From Tepidaquicella sp964564635 (GTDB taxonomy: Bacteria; Bacteroidota; Ignavibacteria; Tepidaquicellales; Tepidaquicellaceae), in the NCBI GenBank assembly GCA_964564635.1, contig CAZMAR010000001.1:930001-994000 (forward strand): 64,000 bases of DNA, given 5' to 3'. The translations under genes were made by a program, and so were the position numbers. The number at the start of each line of letters is the position of its first letter. The first letter of the stretch is position 1. Positions 44,809-54,338 of this stretch are shown here, one piece after another. The notes below the pieces were generated by a model, which saw nothing but the letters and a program-made list of their open reading frames with translations, had not been told where the DNA came from and searched no databases.

Positions 44809-46638
44809 TTATTCTCTCCCTGTAGAAACAATCATTTCTTTTATTTCCTTATTAATTGCAAGATAGGGTAAAAGATTTACATTAATTGGAATTGTAACCC
44901 GCCAGTTTATTTCATTTTGTATTGCAGGATAGTTGATGCGGAATCTCTTTTCTTTGAAATAATTAAAATATTCCCTGTGGAGAGATAACCATTCATTTAT
45001 AAGTTGTATTGAAAAAATTGAATTTGTTTCCAGAGATTTTAATAACGCTTTTTTTACAAATTCGTTATTAAACTTATTCTCATCCGCTTTTAAATAATTT
45101 ATAAACTTTTCCTTCTCTTTATATGAATCAAGATATTGTGAAATTATATCTTGAATCTCATTTTGTGGTCTCTGTAAAATTTCGGATAATATATCAACAC
45201 TTGAAATTTCTGAGTTCCACAATAATCTCTTATCGCTAATATGATTTCTATCAAACAATTTCTCTTCTATTTCTTTATACTTATCTCCTGTAATGTTTCT
45301 GTAAGAACATAACCTTCTAAATAGATCAGCATCTATTGTTCCCGCTTCTTCCAGCCACCAGATAATAAAACAGCTTGAATCATGGGTGGATATAGAAGAA
45401 ACAGAATTAATTCTGATTTCGTCAGGATTAAGAAAATCAAATCTAATTTTTCGCTCTTTGCTCCATCTTTGTATTTCCATACCAGCAATACCATATTCTA
45501 TTAAAACCTTATAAGAACACTCAGGAACACTACCTAAATCTTCGGCAATAGGTAACATAGAAGTTGCATCAAGAAATGTATTAAGAATTTTTTTCCCATT
45601 TTCTTCCCAGAGATTTTCATTCTCAGGGAAAAAATTACCCTCTAAGCCGCATTTTTCCTCAGGTATAGATTTATGAATAATCCACAATCTAAATAACCCG
45701 ATAAAATGGTCAATACGATACATATCATAAAAGTTCTCAGCATAGGATAACTTTTCCTTAAAATATACAAATGAGTCAGAATCAATTTTATCCCAATTAT
45801 ATGGTGGCATCCCCCATCTTTGCCCAAGGGCAAAATACATATCCGGAGGAGCTCCCACAGAATACTCTAAATTAAAATATTCTTTTTTACTCCATACATC
45901 AGCACTATGTCGGCTAATCAGAAATGGTAAATCACCTATAATAGAAATCCCATTATCATTAGCAAATTTCTTAAAACCTTTCAACTGTTCAAATAATTGC
46001 CATTGAATCCATTTATAAAACTCAATTTTATCAGAATATTTATTTCTGATATCCGTTAATGCAACATCATCTCTATTTTTTAAACTCTCCTCCCATTGAG
46101 TCCAATCTTTGCTACCTGTTATTTCACTTATTGTAGAATATAAAGCATAATCTTCCAACCAGAACTTGTTTTCTGATTTAAACCTCTCAAATTTATTAAT
46201 ACCACTAATATAATAAGTTTTAAATAACTCATATAGAAATTCAAGTTTTGCTTTTTTTATTTCGTAATCAACAAGAGGCAAACCTGCTTTATATCTTTTT
46301 TTTAGCTCCTTTATTTTCTTGTTAATCCTATTAATATTTATTTCCTTTAATTCCCTTAAACATAAATACATAGGGTCCAATGCAAAAGAACTTATGCAAT
46401 TATATGGGGAAAAATCATCACCACAATCGTTTAAAGGTAATAATTGAATAATTGATATTCCACATTGTTTACACCATTGAATTATATACCTTAAATCATA
46501 AAAATCACCAATACCAATACTTTTATCTGAATAAATTGAAAAAAGCGGAACAACCACACCTGTTCGCCTTTTAATTCCGATTTTTTCCCATTGATTTCGT
46601 GTAGGAGTATTTGAAAAATATTCTTTATAACTATCCAT
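44809..46638 (-). CDS. malQ: 4-alpha-glucanotransferase (amylomaltase, GH77)
   Basis: A 609-residue GH77 enzyme that moves alpha-1,4-glucan segments between chains in glycogen or maltodextrin use. Motifs are SPYNCISSFALDPMYL, GDLPFLISRHSADVWSKK, the nucleophile region YRIDHFIGLFRLW, the acid/base AEDLGSVPE and the third carboxylate STHDSSCF. It is about 100 residues longer than bacterial MalQ, with the extra length mainly C-terminal (from about residue 480). It directly follows the GH57 gene: the stop of one and the ATG of the next are adjacent. Confidence 0.9.
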   Translation of the reverse strand: MDSYKEYFSNTPTRNQWEKIGIKRRTGVVVPLFSIYSDKSIGIGDFYDLRYIIQWCKQCGISIIQLLPLNDCGDDFSPYNCISSFALDPMYLCLRELKEININRINKKIKELKKRYKAGLPLVDYEIKKAKLEFLYELFKTYYISGINKFERFKSENKFWLEDYALYSTISEITGSKDWTQWEESLKNRDDVALTDIRNKYSDKIEFYKWIQWQLFEQLKGFKKFANDNGISIIGDLPFLISRHSADVWSKKEYFNLEYSVGAPPDMYFALGQRWGMPPYNWDKIDSDSFVYFKEKLSYAENFYDMYRIDHFIGLFRLWIIHKSIPEEKCGLEGNFFPENENLWEENGKKILNTFLDATSMLPIAEDLGSVPECSYKVLIEYGIAGMEIQRWSKERKIRFDFLNPDEIRINSVSSISTHDSSCFIIWWLEEAGTIDADLFRRLCSYRNITGDKYKEIEEKLFDRNHISDKRLLWNSEISSVDILSEILQRPQNEIQDIISQYLDSYKEKEKFINYLKADENKFNNEFVKKALLKSLETNSIFSIQLINEWLSLHREYFNYFKEKRFRINYPAIQNEINWRVTIPINVNLLPYLAINKEIKEMIVSTGRE

Positions 46639-48150
46639 TTATTTGGATTTTAAATTCAAAAAAATTTCTTTAGCATTTTTAATTTCTTCTACATTACTTT
46701 TTGCAGACTCAAGTTTTTCAAGAAATTCTGACTTCAAATCAATTCCTGTAATTGATTCTCCTAATTCTATTGCTCTTTTTGAGTATTCAAGGATTTTTTT
46801 AGTCTCAATTCCTCCCACATCCGCAAAAAACCATGCACAACTTGTAAACATATATAATGAATACTTTTCCATTTCAAGAAGCATTAAACATATATTTAAT
46901 TCATCCTCATTCAGTGGTCTTATTGAATGTTCAGAAAAAAACTTTTCTACATTTTCTTTTGAGTTCTCAATTATTATATAAATATAATCGTTTCTTGAAT
47001 CCCAAACATTTTTTAGATATTTTCTTCCTTCATACTCAAAAATAATTGATAATTTATCTCTTAATGAGTTCAATGCCTCTCTTAATGGAGTTCGCCACCT
47101 TTGATTCCATCCAGGCATACCACCAGTTACACATCCGCAATCACTTTTCCATCTCTCTACACCGTGAGCGCAACTCCAGGATGTCCCTTCATCATTAATC
47201 CCTGATTTCAATTCAACTTCCCAGTGTGGTGGATATAATTCAAGGAACTTACTGTAATTAATCACGTTTATATTATTTTTCGGCAGTAGTTCTGTTAAAA
47301 GATAAGCGATAGCACGTTCTGTAAATTTTTTATGGTGGCCAAAAGTTTCTCCATCTACTGAAGCGCTTATTAATTGAATAATATCTGAATCTCTGTAAGA
47401 TGAAGATTTTATTGCATCAAATAATTTCTCTGAACTATACGCCAGGTCACCGAAAGAAATATTCTTTGAAATAAAAGAGTCATAGAAAAAAATATTTATG
47501 AATTTTTCCGCTGAGCTCTTAGAATAGCATCTATATGCCATTTTTGTGTTTATATTACCATCTGATACGTCAATCCAGTCGGAATCACCAATTTTTCTAC
47601 ATTTATACGCTTGTGAAGGATCTAAAATTATATAATTTATTCCCTCATTTATTAATACATCTATAGTTTTGTAATTAACCGCTGTTTCTGATAACCACAT
47701 TCCATCTGTTTCTCTCTTAAAGAAATATTCAAAATACTTTTTCCCCCATTTTACCTGCGTCACTTTATCTCTATCGTTTGCTAAGGGCATAATAATATGA
47801 TTAAATACCTGAGCAATAGAATTTCCTTTGCCTCGAAATCTATCACAGCTAATTCTATCTGCCTGTAAAATTTTCTGAAAAGTATCTGGATGCTTTAATC
47901 TAATCCACTCAAACAAAGTAGGACCGAAATCAAAATTTATATATTCAAAGTTGTTAACAAGACGAGTAACTTCACCTTTTTCATTGAATATAGCAGCTTC
48001 TGTATTTGGTTTATAACATTCCTGATAAATTTTTTCATTCCAATTAGGAAAGGGAGCTGCAGAAACTTCCTGATCTATTTCATTAGTCCAGGGATTTTCT
48101 CTTGGGGGCTGATAAAAATGACCATGCAAACAAAAGTATATATTTGACAT
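46639..48150 (-). CDS. GH57/DUF3536-type glycoside hydrolase
   Basis: A 503-residue protein with the GH57 opening YFCLHGHFYQPPRENPW and QECYKPNTEAAIF. The mid-part has GMWLSETAVNYKTIDVLINE. The catalytic Asp motif is ISASVDGETFGHHKKF. GH57 members act on alpha-glucans (amylase, branching enzyme or amylopullulanase), and this subgroup is usually labelled alpha-amylase/alpha-mannosidase without biochemical proof. It lies between glgB and malQ, so a role in glycogen remodelling is likely. Confidence 0.85.
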   Translation of the reverse strand: MSNIYFCLHGHFYQPPRENPWTNEIDQEVSAAPFPNWNEKIYQECYKPNTEAAIFNEKGEVTRLVNNFEYINFDFGPTLFEWIRLKHPDTFQKILQADRISCDRFRGKGNSIAQVFNHIIMPLANDRDKVTQVKWGKKYFEYFFKRETDGMWLSETAVNYKTIDVLINEGINYIILDPSQAYKCRKIGDSDWIDVSDGNINTKMAYRCYSKSSAEKFINIFFYDSFISKNISFGDLAYSSEKLFDAIKSSSYRDSDIIQLISASVDGETFGHHKKFTERAIAYLLTELLPKNNINVINYSKFLELYPPHWEVELKSGINDEGTSWSCAHGVERWKSDCGCVTGGMPGWNQRWRTPLREALNSLRDKLSIIFEYEGRKYLKNVWDSRNDYIYIIIENSKENVEKFFSEHSIRPLNEDELNICLMLLEMEKYSLYMFTSCAWFFADVGGIETKKILEYSKRAIELGESITGIDLKSEFLEKLESAKSNVEEIKNAKEIFLNLKSK

Positions 48151-48165
48151 AAAAAATGAAAATAT

Positions 48166-50094
48166 TTATATAGATGGTTCAAGTTTATATATATTTACAG
48201 CAAGCGGCGGCAGTGTAACAAATATTGATTCATTACACAGGAATCTTGGCTTTGATTCAGAATGAACACCACCTAAGTTTCCAATGCCACTACCACCATA
48301 TTCAACAGCATCGCTATTTAATATTTCTCTGTAAAAACCTTTGTAAGGAACTCCTAACTGATAATTGTATCTTGGAACCGGAGTGAAATTGAAAGTAAAT
48401 AATAATATCTCTTTTTTATCCTCAGAAAATCTCAGAAAACTAACAACACTACTATCGGAGTCAGAAAAATCTACCCATTGAAAGCCATCACCCTGAAAAT
48501 CTACTTCATACATTGCTCTGGAATTTCTGTAAAGAAAACTTAAGTCTTTAAAGAATCTGTTAAATTTTTTATTCATATCATTATCAAGTAAGTGCCAATC
48601 CAGAGATGACTTGAAATCCCATTCATTGAATTGTGCAAAATCGTTTCCCATAAAGTTTAATTTTTTACCGGGATGTCCAAACATGAAACCAAAAAATAAT
48701 CTCAGATTTGCAAATTTTTGCCATAAATCACCGGGCATTTTGTTAATTAAAGACCCCTTACCGTGAACAACTTCATCATGAGAAATTGGTAAAATAAAAT
48801 TTTCATTAAAAGCATACCAAAGAGAAAAGGTAATTAAATTCTGATGATACTTTCTGTAAACAGGGTCTTTACCAAAATAATTTAATATATCATTCATCCA
48901 GCCCATATTCCACTTCATATCAAAACCTAAGCCACCCAAAAAAGTTGGTTTTGACACACCAAAAAATGCAGTTGATTCTTCTGCAATCATCATAATACCG
49001 GGAACTTGCAAATGGACAACTTCATTTAACTTTTTTAAAAACGCAATAGCTTCAAGATTTTCCCTTCCCCCAAAATAATTTGGTTCCCATTCACCATCTT
49101 TCTTAGAGTAGTCAAGATATAACATAGAAGCAACAGCATCAACTCTTAATCCATCAATATGATATTTTTTAAACCAGAATAATGCATTTGAGATTAAAAA
49201 ATTTACAACTTCATTTCTTCCATAATCAAAAATTAAAGTTCCCCAATCTTTATGATAACCTTTTTTCCAGCTTTTGTAAGCATAAAGTTGAGTTGAATCA
49301 TAATTTGCAAGTCCATATTCATCAGTTGGAAAATGTGCCGGTACCCAATCAAGTATAACTCCAATATTATTTTGATGGCAATAATCAACAAAGAACATAA
49401 AATCATCCGGAGAACCATATCTACTTGTAGGTGCAAAATAATTAATTACCTGATAACCCCATGATTCATCCAATGGATGTTCCATTATAGGCAGTAACTC
49501 AATATGAGTATATCCCATTGATTTAACATAGTCAACCAGTTCGTATACAACCTGCCGGTAGTTTTTATATCCCCATTGATTTGGGAAATAAATATTATTA
49601 AAATCTTTTTTCCACGAGCCAAGATGAACTTCATAAATGGAAATTGGGGATTTAATAAAATTAAAATTTTTTCTTCGATTCATCCAATCACCATCATTCC
49701 ATTTATATTTATCAATATTGTAAACCACCGAAGCAGTCTTGGGCCTTAATTCAGTATAAAAAGCATAAGGATCAGTTTTATAGGAAATCCAGTCATTATC
49801 AAAAGATTTAATAGCAAATTTATACAATGTACCTTCATTTAAATTCGGAATAAATTTTACCCAAACCCCAGAATTATTTACATTCTCCATTTTATCAATT
49901 TCAGGATTCCAGCTATTAAAATCACCAACAACGCTAACCTCTTTAGCATTAGGAGCCCAAACAACAAATTGAACCCCTCTGACACCGTTCAGTTCAACAA
50001 GTTTAGAGCCAAATTTTTCATAACTCTCAAAGTGATTTCCTTCACCAAGTAAATATAAATCAAAATCTGTAATTTTATATCTCTCTTCATTCAT
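48166..50094 (-). CDS. glgB: 1,4-alpha-glucan branching enzyme (GH13)
   Basis: A 642-residue branching enzyme that makes alpha-1,6 branches in glycogen. The N-terminal CBM48 domain has VQFVVWAPNAKEVSVVGDFN. The GH13 core has PISIYEVHLGSWKK, the nucleophile DGLRVDAVASMLY, the acid/base PGIMMIAEEST and the third Asp ISHDEVVHGKGSL. Typical GlgB features HWGxxFD-like and GNDFAQFNEW are present. It lacks the extra N1 domain of some GlgB. It is the first gene of the glycogen trio. No glgA, glgC or glgP is present. Confidence 0.95.
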   Translation of the reverse strand: MNEERYKITDFDLYLLGEGNHFESYEKFGSKLVELNGVRGVQFVVWAPNAKEVSVVGDFNSWNPEIDKMENVNNSGVWVKFIPNLNEGTLYKFAIKSFDNDWISYKTDPYAFYTELRPKTASVVYNIDKYKWNDGDWMNRRKNFNFIKSPISIYEVHLGSWKKDFNNIYFPNQWGYKNYRQVVYELVDYVKSMGYTHIELLPIMEHPLDESWGYQVINYFAPTSRYGSPDDFMFFVDYCHQNNIGVILDWVPAHFPTDEYGLANYDSTQLYAYKSWKKGYHKDWGTLIFDYGRNEVVNFLISNALFWFKKYHIDGLRVDAVASMLYLDYSKKDGEWEPNYFGGRENLEAIAFLKKLNEVVHLQVPGIMMIAEESTAFFGVSKPTFLGGLGFDMKWNMGWMNDILNYFGKDPVYRKYHQNLITFSLWYAFNENFILPISHDEVVHGKGSLINKMPGDLWQKFANLRLFFGFMFGHPGKKLNFMGNDFAQFNEWDFKSSLDWHLLDNDMNKKFNRFFKDLSFLYRNSRAMYEVDFQGDGFQWVDFSDSDSSVVSFLRFSEDKKEILLFTFNFTPVPRYNYQLGVPYKGFYREILNSDAVEYGGSGIGNLGGVHSESKPRFLCNESIFVTLPPLAVNIYKLEPSI

Positions 50095-50337
50095 AAATAA
50101 ATTTCTCCACTATTAATTATATAAATCAAAACTTTCCCTCCTCAAAAAGTTATATAAAAAATATAATTTAAAATTATACCAAATTTAATTATAATCTATT
50201 TCAGATTAAATGAATTTCCACACCTAAAAAAAGAGAAAAAATTTTATTAAATAAAGTAGAAAGGAAAGGAATTACTAAGAATATGAAATTATCATAGTAT
50301 TTTTCAAAAATGGTATGCTCACAAAACAAAAGCCTTA

Positions 50338-50544
50338 TTGAAATCAGTAGTATGGCAAGAGTGTCTTGATACATTTATAGAGGCTCTTGAAAAGATTGAA
50401 AACTTTCATTATTTCAATGATGTTTGGTTTTTACGAACCATAGCCCTATCAAAGAAAAATCTCTGGAATATAGAAGATACCATGAAAGAGTTAAAATCCA
50501 TCCCAAAAAAGAAAAGAGAATGGATATATCAAACCTGGGTATAA
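50338..50544 (+). pseudogene. Short open frame, probable gene remnant
   Basis: A 68-codon frame with a weak TTG start. The same frame is open upstream to about 50284 without an ATG, reading QKWYAHKTKALLKSVVW, then ECLDTFIEALEKIENF, WFLRTIALSKKN and KKREWIYQTWV. The composition (Trp, Lys and Glu rich, soluble) is protein-like rather than random, so it looks like the end of a larger lost gene. I do not recognise the family; a transposase tail is one guess. Confidence 0.3.
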
Positions 50545-50729
50545 AGAATTTTATTTCACAGTTTCTTCAAAATGGTTCTTTACAAATAAGTTAACTGTTT
50601 GAACTAAAAGAATTTTTAAGATGCTCCCTATGAAAGATGCTTCAATCAGGAGACAAAGAAAAGTTTTATAAAATAGGAGGGGAATGTAATTCTAAACGAG
50701 GATATAAGTATTTATATATCCCTAATTGT

Positions 50730-50818
50730 ATTAATTTATAAATCTAACTAATATAAATCCGCAAAGGATAATATAAACTTCAGTAATATATTTTTCCCTA
50801 TTAAATTATAAATCTAAC
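50730..50818. repeat. Pair of 19-bp direct repeats
   Basis: Copies at 50730-50748 and 50800-50818 differ at one base. They lie between the decayed patch and the outer-membrane protein gene. They could be remnants of an insertion or excision event, or a chance AT-rich similarity. Confidence 0.35.
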
Positions 50819-50839
50819 AATGTTAATTTGAAAAAGTGA

Positions 50840-51595
50840 CTACAATCCAAATGAAAAATTAAATCCTAAATTCAATTGGAAAGTAGATATATTTCTGCTG
50901 GAATTAATTATATGTATACTTGAATTGGGTGTATAATTGGGATCACTTTCGTCATTTAAATTTGTATAAGAACTCAGCCTTTTAGTTTCGTCATCAGATT
51001 TAAATTCTTTTCCAGCAAGATTTAACAGGTTATATTTTCCCTGAATACTAATTCCATACATCCCAAAATCGTAAATTATCCCACCAGTAATACCAAGTCC
51101 CAATCTTGTTGAAGAAGGGATTGTGTAAGTCCCAGTCGGGACAGAAGAATTACCACTAAAAGTTGTTTCACCACTAATTGATACAATTAAAAGTTCTGCA
51201 ACTAAAAATGGTTTAATAGGAGAAGCAGGAATTGGAATATTATACTGGGGTCCTATTCCAATTGTAAAAATGTTATGTTTCAACTCTATCGTCCCACCAC
51301 CATCTCCTGGGGGAAGAGAACCATCATTTTTTTACATAGTATAATTGAGAGAAACTCTACCACTAATGATAGGAGTAACTAAGGAAGCAAAGCCACCAAA
51401 ATTAACTCCGGTAGATAATCCATATTTTTTCCCATAATAAAAATCAGTCATCGTACCGCTATAATCACCAGTGGGTATAGTTGCACCTGCATTAATTCCT
51501 CCTTCAAATCTAAATTGAGCGAATGACGGAATAAATGATAAAAGGATTAATGCTGCAATTGAAAGAGTAATTATTTTTTTCATTGGATAATGCAT
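50840..51595 (-). pseudogene. Outer-membrane beta-barrel protein split by in-frame TAA
   Basis: The frame opens at ATG 51595 or, better, ATG 51583 (MKKIITLSIAALILLSFIPS, a signal peptide ending AQ). It reads GGINAGATIPTGDYSGTM to SLNYTM, where a TAA stands at 51332-51334. The same frame then runs on without another stop as KNDGSLPPGDGGGTIELKHN and IFTIGIGPQYNIPIP to FQLNLGFNFSFGL, ending at 50840. The rebuilt product of about 250 residues has the alternating strands and terminal aromatic/Leu of a small porin-like barrel. It is downstream of the T9SS Asp-box gene. A single substitution or sequencing error would explain the stop. Confidence 0.75.
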
Positions 51596-51628
51596 TATTT
51601 TTTTAAAATAACTATTTAAAATAAGATA

Positions 51629-53218
51629 TTATCTAATCAGTATCATTTTTTTAGACTCTGAATAATCACCTGAAACAAGTTTATAAAAGTAAGTACCACT
51701 TGCATAACCCGTTGCATTCCATATTGCTTCATATTTTCCAGGCTTTAGTAATGCATCAACAATTTTTGTGACCTCTTTACCTGTGATATCATAAATTATA
51801 ATTTGAACGAATTGTAAATCGCCATTTTTAGAGGGGGGAACTTCATATTCAATTTTAGTAACAGGATTAAAAGGATTAGGATAATTTTGTGATAACGAAA
51901 ATGATTTGGGTAAATTATTAATCGGTTCATTTACAGAAACGGAAAAATCAATTAGAGCCGTCCAAATACTTAACTGAGTCCCATCTAATCGCGTCCAGAT
52001 AGGTCTTACGATATTGTTATATGCATCTATACAATTATAATCACCAAAGAATACACTCGCAGTAGGTGTAAATGGAGTTGAGCTGATTTTAATATTTGTA
52101 AAGGTTGAGCCTCCATCAGTTGAACGAGCAAGATAAACATCGGTCTGATAGTTAGAATAATTTCTTCTATCGTAAAAAACAATATAAATATATCCTGTCT
52201 TCTGGTCAATAGTCATCCAGGTAAAAAACTGTTCTTTCCCAGGAGAATCATTATTTACCCTAACCGGAGTACTCCAATTTAAACCTCCATTGGTTGATTT
52301 AACTAATTTTACATCATGGTCTGTCGGTCCAGCAGAGTCACAGTAATTAATATAAATATGCCCTCTATAAGGACCATTAGATAAATCACAACAGGTAACC
52401 GGCATACCATTTGACCTGTATATTCCATCAATACCAAAATCCCAACCCCCTGGTTGATCAGTTACATAAATATCGTTTTGCAAGAAAGTAACACCACCAT
52501 CTGTTGATTTATCAAAGAAAATACCATATTGTATATTTTTTATTTTTGGTCCAGACCAGGCAACATATATTTCTCCATTTGGACCCACAGCAGGTACAGC
52601 ACCTTCAACAGTATTATCTGAGTCAATACAATCACCGGCTTTTTCATTTATTCTTTTTACTAAAATCCAGGTTAAGCCACCATCAGTGGACTTTGCAAAT
52701 AATATGTTTGAGCTATCAGTGGTGGCTGAACTACCGTAATTATCAAATTGTGTCCAGGTACAATATATATAATTATTACTCCTATCCACAACAGCCCATT
52801 CCTTGTCCTGGTCTTTATTTGGGTCATAAAAAGTATAGGTTCCTGGATTAGACCAGCTCACTCCCACGTTTGTTGACTTTTGACACACAATCCTATCAAT
52901 CCAATGCCCTCCGGAAGGTGGATTAGATAAATGGAAATAATAAAAATATCCTAAGGTATCCACAATAATACAGGGGTCGCCCCATACGCCATAAGCAGAC
53001 GAAGAAAGATTTCCATAAGTCCAGTTAACTCCCCCGTTAGTAGTCCAATAAAATTTATTTATATTAGCACCAGCAACTATCTGCATAATATTCTTTGGAT
53101 TAATACATATCGAAACTTCCTCAGGTGAACCAGCGTTTCCAATCATAACATTTAAATATTGAGAATATACCCCAAAACTCCCACATAAAACTAAAAATAA
53201 AGCTATTAATCTTTTCAT
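51629..53218 (-). CDS. Secreted Asp-box (sialidase-like propeller) protein with T9SS domain
   Basis: A 529-residue protein with a signal peptide (KRLIALFLVLCGSFGVYSQ). It carries at least six Asp-box turns of the S-x-D/N-G-G-x-[TN]-[WF] kind: TNGGVNW, STDGGLTW, STDGGVTF, STNGGLNW, STDGGSTF and the variant TNVGVSW. This suggests a six-bladed propeller. The last 90 residues are a T9SS sorting domain (NYPNPFNPVTKIEYEV, IYDITGKEV, KKMILIR). The Arg triad and FRIP motif of true sialidases are not evident, so it is probably not an active sialidase. It is exported to the cell surface. Confidence 0.87.
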   Translation of the reverse strand: MKRLIALFLVLCGSFGVYSQYLNVMIGNAGSPEEVSICINPKNIMQIVAGANINKFYWTTNGGVNWTYGNLSSSAYGVWGDPCIIVDTLGYFYYFHLSNPPSGGHWIDRIVCQKSTNVGVSWSNPGTYTFYDPNKDQDKEWAVVDRSNNYIYCTWTQFDNYGSSATTDSSNILFAKSTDGGLTWILVKRINEKAGDCIDSDNTVEGAVPAVGPNGEIYVAWSGPKIKNIQYGIFFDKSTDGGVTFLQNDIYVTDQPGGWDFGIDGIYRSNGMPVTCCDLSNGPYRGHIYINYCDSAGPTDHDVKLVKSTNGGLNWSTPVRVNNDSPGKEQFFTWMTIDQKTGYIYIVFYDRRNYSNYQTDVYLARSTDGGSTFTNIKISSTPFTPTASVFFGDYNCIDAYNNIVRPIWTRLDGTQLSIWTALIDFSVSVNEPINNLPKSFSLSQNYPNPFNPVTKIEYEVPPSKNGDLQFVQIIIYDITGKEVTKIVDALLKPGKYEAIWNATGYASGTYFYKLVSGDYSESKKMILIR

Positions 53219-53358
53219 CTTAATAATATTATGTAAATTTAAATATCAACAAAATAAAACTTTTAATCTACTTAAAAGGATAAATAAAAAAGAAATAAGA
53301 AAAGTAATTTATTTGTTCAGGTAATGTTCAGAGAGGTAAATCATTAATTGTAAAAGGT

Positions 53359-53820
53359 CTAAAATTTCATTTCAACAAAATTGCCTGAAAGATTACCTTC
53401 ATCAACTTTTCCTTTCATTGTCGTTCTATACCACTTGCCTTCAATTTTATTTTTCATCAAATTAAACTCAAATATAATATTATCATCAGCAATTTTTGGG
53501 TTTGTGTTCAAGTAAACAGTATTATCATCTTCACTTTCTTTAGCAGTAAAGGTCCCCAACATACTATTTATTCCCGGATAAGACTCATTGTAAATTTTGG
53601 TAATTTCATAGGTACCGGACATTATTAATCCTTTTCTATATTTTACGAAAATAGTTCCTTCCAAAATAGGTTGATTGTTTTTATCTTCCATTTTAAAAAA
53701 ATAGGTTCCGCCTTCCGCTAAATAATATGTATCTATATCTTTCGTGGAACAATCAACATTACCGCAGGAAAAATAAACAAGAGAAAAAAACAACAAAATA
53801 AAAACAAGAAAAAATTTCAT
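53359..53820 (-). CDS. Hypothetical small lipoprotein
   Basis: A 153-residue protein when started at ATG 53820. A TTG ten codons upstream is possible, but the ATG places the signal peptide correctly (KFFLVFILLFFSLVYFSCG, lipidated C19). The rest is beta-rich: YLAEGGTYFFKMEDK, GTIFVKYRKGLIMSGTYEI and KWYRTTMKGKVDEGNLSG. This resembles a small lipocalin- or DUF-like barrel. I do not recognise a family. It is 61 bp downstream of mscL and may be co-transcribed with it. Confidence 0.6.
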   Translation of the reverse strand: MKFFLVFILLFFSLVYFSCGNVDCSTKDIDTYYLAEGGTYFFKMEDKNNQPILEGTIFVKYRKGLIMSGTYEITKIYNESYPGINSMLGTFTAKESEDDNTVYLNTNPKIADDNIIFEFNLMKNKIEGKWYRTTMKGKVDEGNLSGNFVEMKF

Positions 53821-53881
53821 AAAATATTTTTTACAAACATAATAAAACAATAATGAAAAACAAATACCTTTAATAAAAAGG

Positions 53882-54310
53882 TTATGACTTTTTTTCCTTC
53901 AAAATATCTCTTATTTCTTCAAGCAGTAATTCCTGTTTTGGTGGTTCTACTTTAGCGGGGGGAGTCTCTTCCTCTTTTTTTCTTGTAAATTTGTTCATAG
54001 CTTTGACAACAAGGAAAAGAACAAAAGCGATAATGATAAAATCAACAGCAACCTGTACAAAATTTCCTATATTAATTGTAACAGGTGCTGCCAAAACTTT
54101 ACCCGTATTATCAAGAACAGCTTGTTTTAAAGTAATTTTAATATCAGTAAAATTAATTCCTCCCAGTACCAACCCAATAGGAGGCATTAACAAATCAGAA
54201 ACAATCGAGGAAACAATTTTCCCAAACGCAGCTCCGATAATTACTCCAATAGCCAAATCAAAAGCGTTTCCTTTTACAGCAAATTCTTTAAATTCTTTGA
54301 TTAGTCCCAT
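53882..54310 (-). CDS. mscL: Large-conductance mechanosensitive channel
   Basis: A 142-residue MscL, the pentameric inner-membrane valve that opens on osmotic downshock. The N-terminal amphipathic helix and TM1 are canonical: GLIKEFKEFAVKGNAFDLAI followed by GVIIGAAFGKIVSSIVSDL and MPPIGLVLGG. TM2 is VQVAVDFIIIAFVLFLVVKA. The C-terminal bundle ends in LLLEEIRDILKEKK. Length and motifs are ordinary. It starts 28 bp after the GNAT stop. Confidence 0.97.
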   Translation of the reverse strand: MGLIKEFKEFAVKGNAFDLAIGVIIGAAFGKIVSSIVSDLLMPPIGLVLGGINFTDIKITLKQAVLDNTGKVLAAPVTINIGNFVQVAVDFIIIAFVLFLVVKAMNKFTRKKEEETPPAKVEPPKQELLLEEIRDILKEKKS

Positions 54311-54338
54311 TTTTTTTATTTTTATTTTATAAAATCAG

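Larger units (their letters stand above)
50095..50839. other. Gene-poor 745-bp patch with decayed coding remnants
   Basis: Between glgB and the broken outer-membrane protein gene there is no intact gene. The first about 200 bp are nearly pure A/T. A short plus-strand frame (50338-50544) and a possible later frame around 50640-50700 read like fragments. Near the right end, two 19-bp near-identical direct repeats (attaaTttataaatctaac at 50730-50748 and attaaAttataaatctaac at 50800-50818) lie 70 bp apart. I recognise no transposase, terminal repeat or RNA. Confidence 0.5.

Noticed and set aside
46643..46981. 112-codon plus-strand frame inside the GH57 gene
   Set aside because: It sits fully opposite a conserved enzyme's C-terminus and begins near its stop; chance open frame.
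52504..52851. 115-codon plus-strand frame inside the Asp-box gene
   Set aside because: Composition (His, Gln and Tyr runs) is that of the reverse of a beta-repeat gene; no start signal or family likeness.
51629..53218. Active sialidase
   Set aside because: Asp boxes occur in many propellers, and the catalytic Arg triad and FRIP motif are not visible.
53991..54332. 113-codon plus-strand frame opposite mscL
   Set aside because: mscL is certain on the other strand, and the frame is its antisense shadow.
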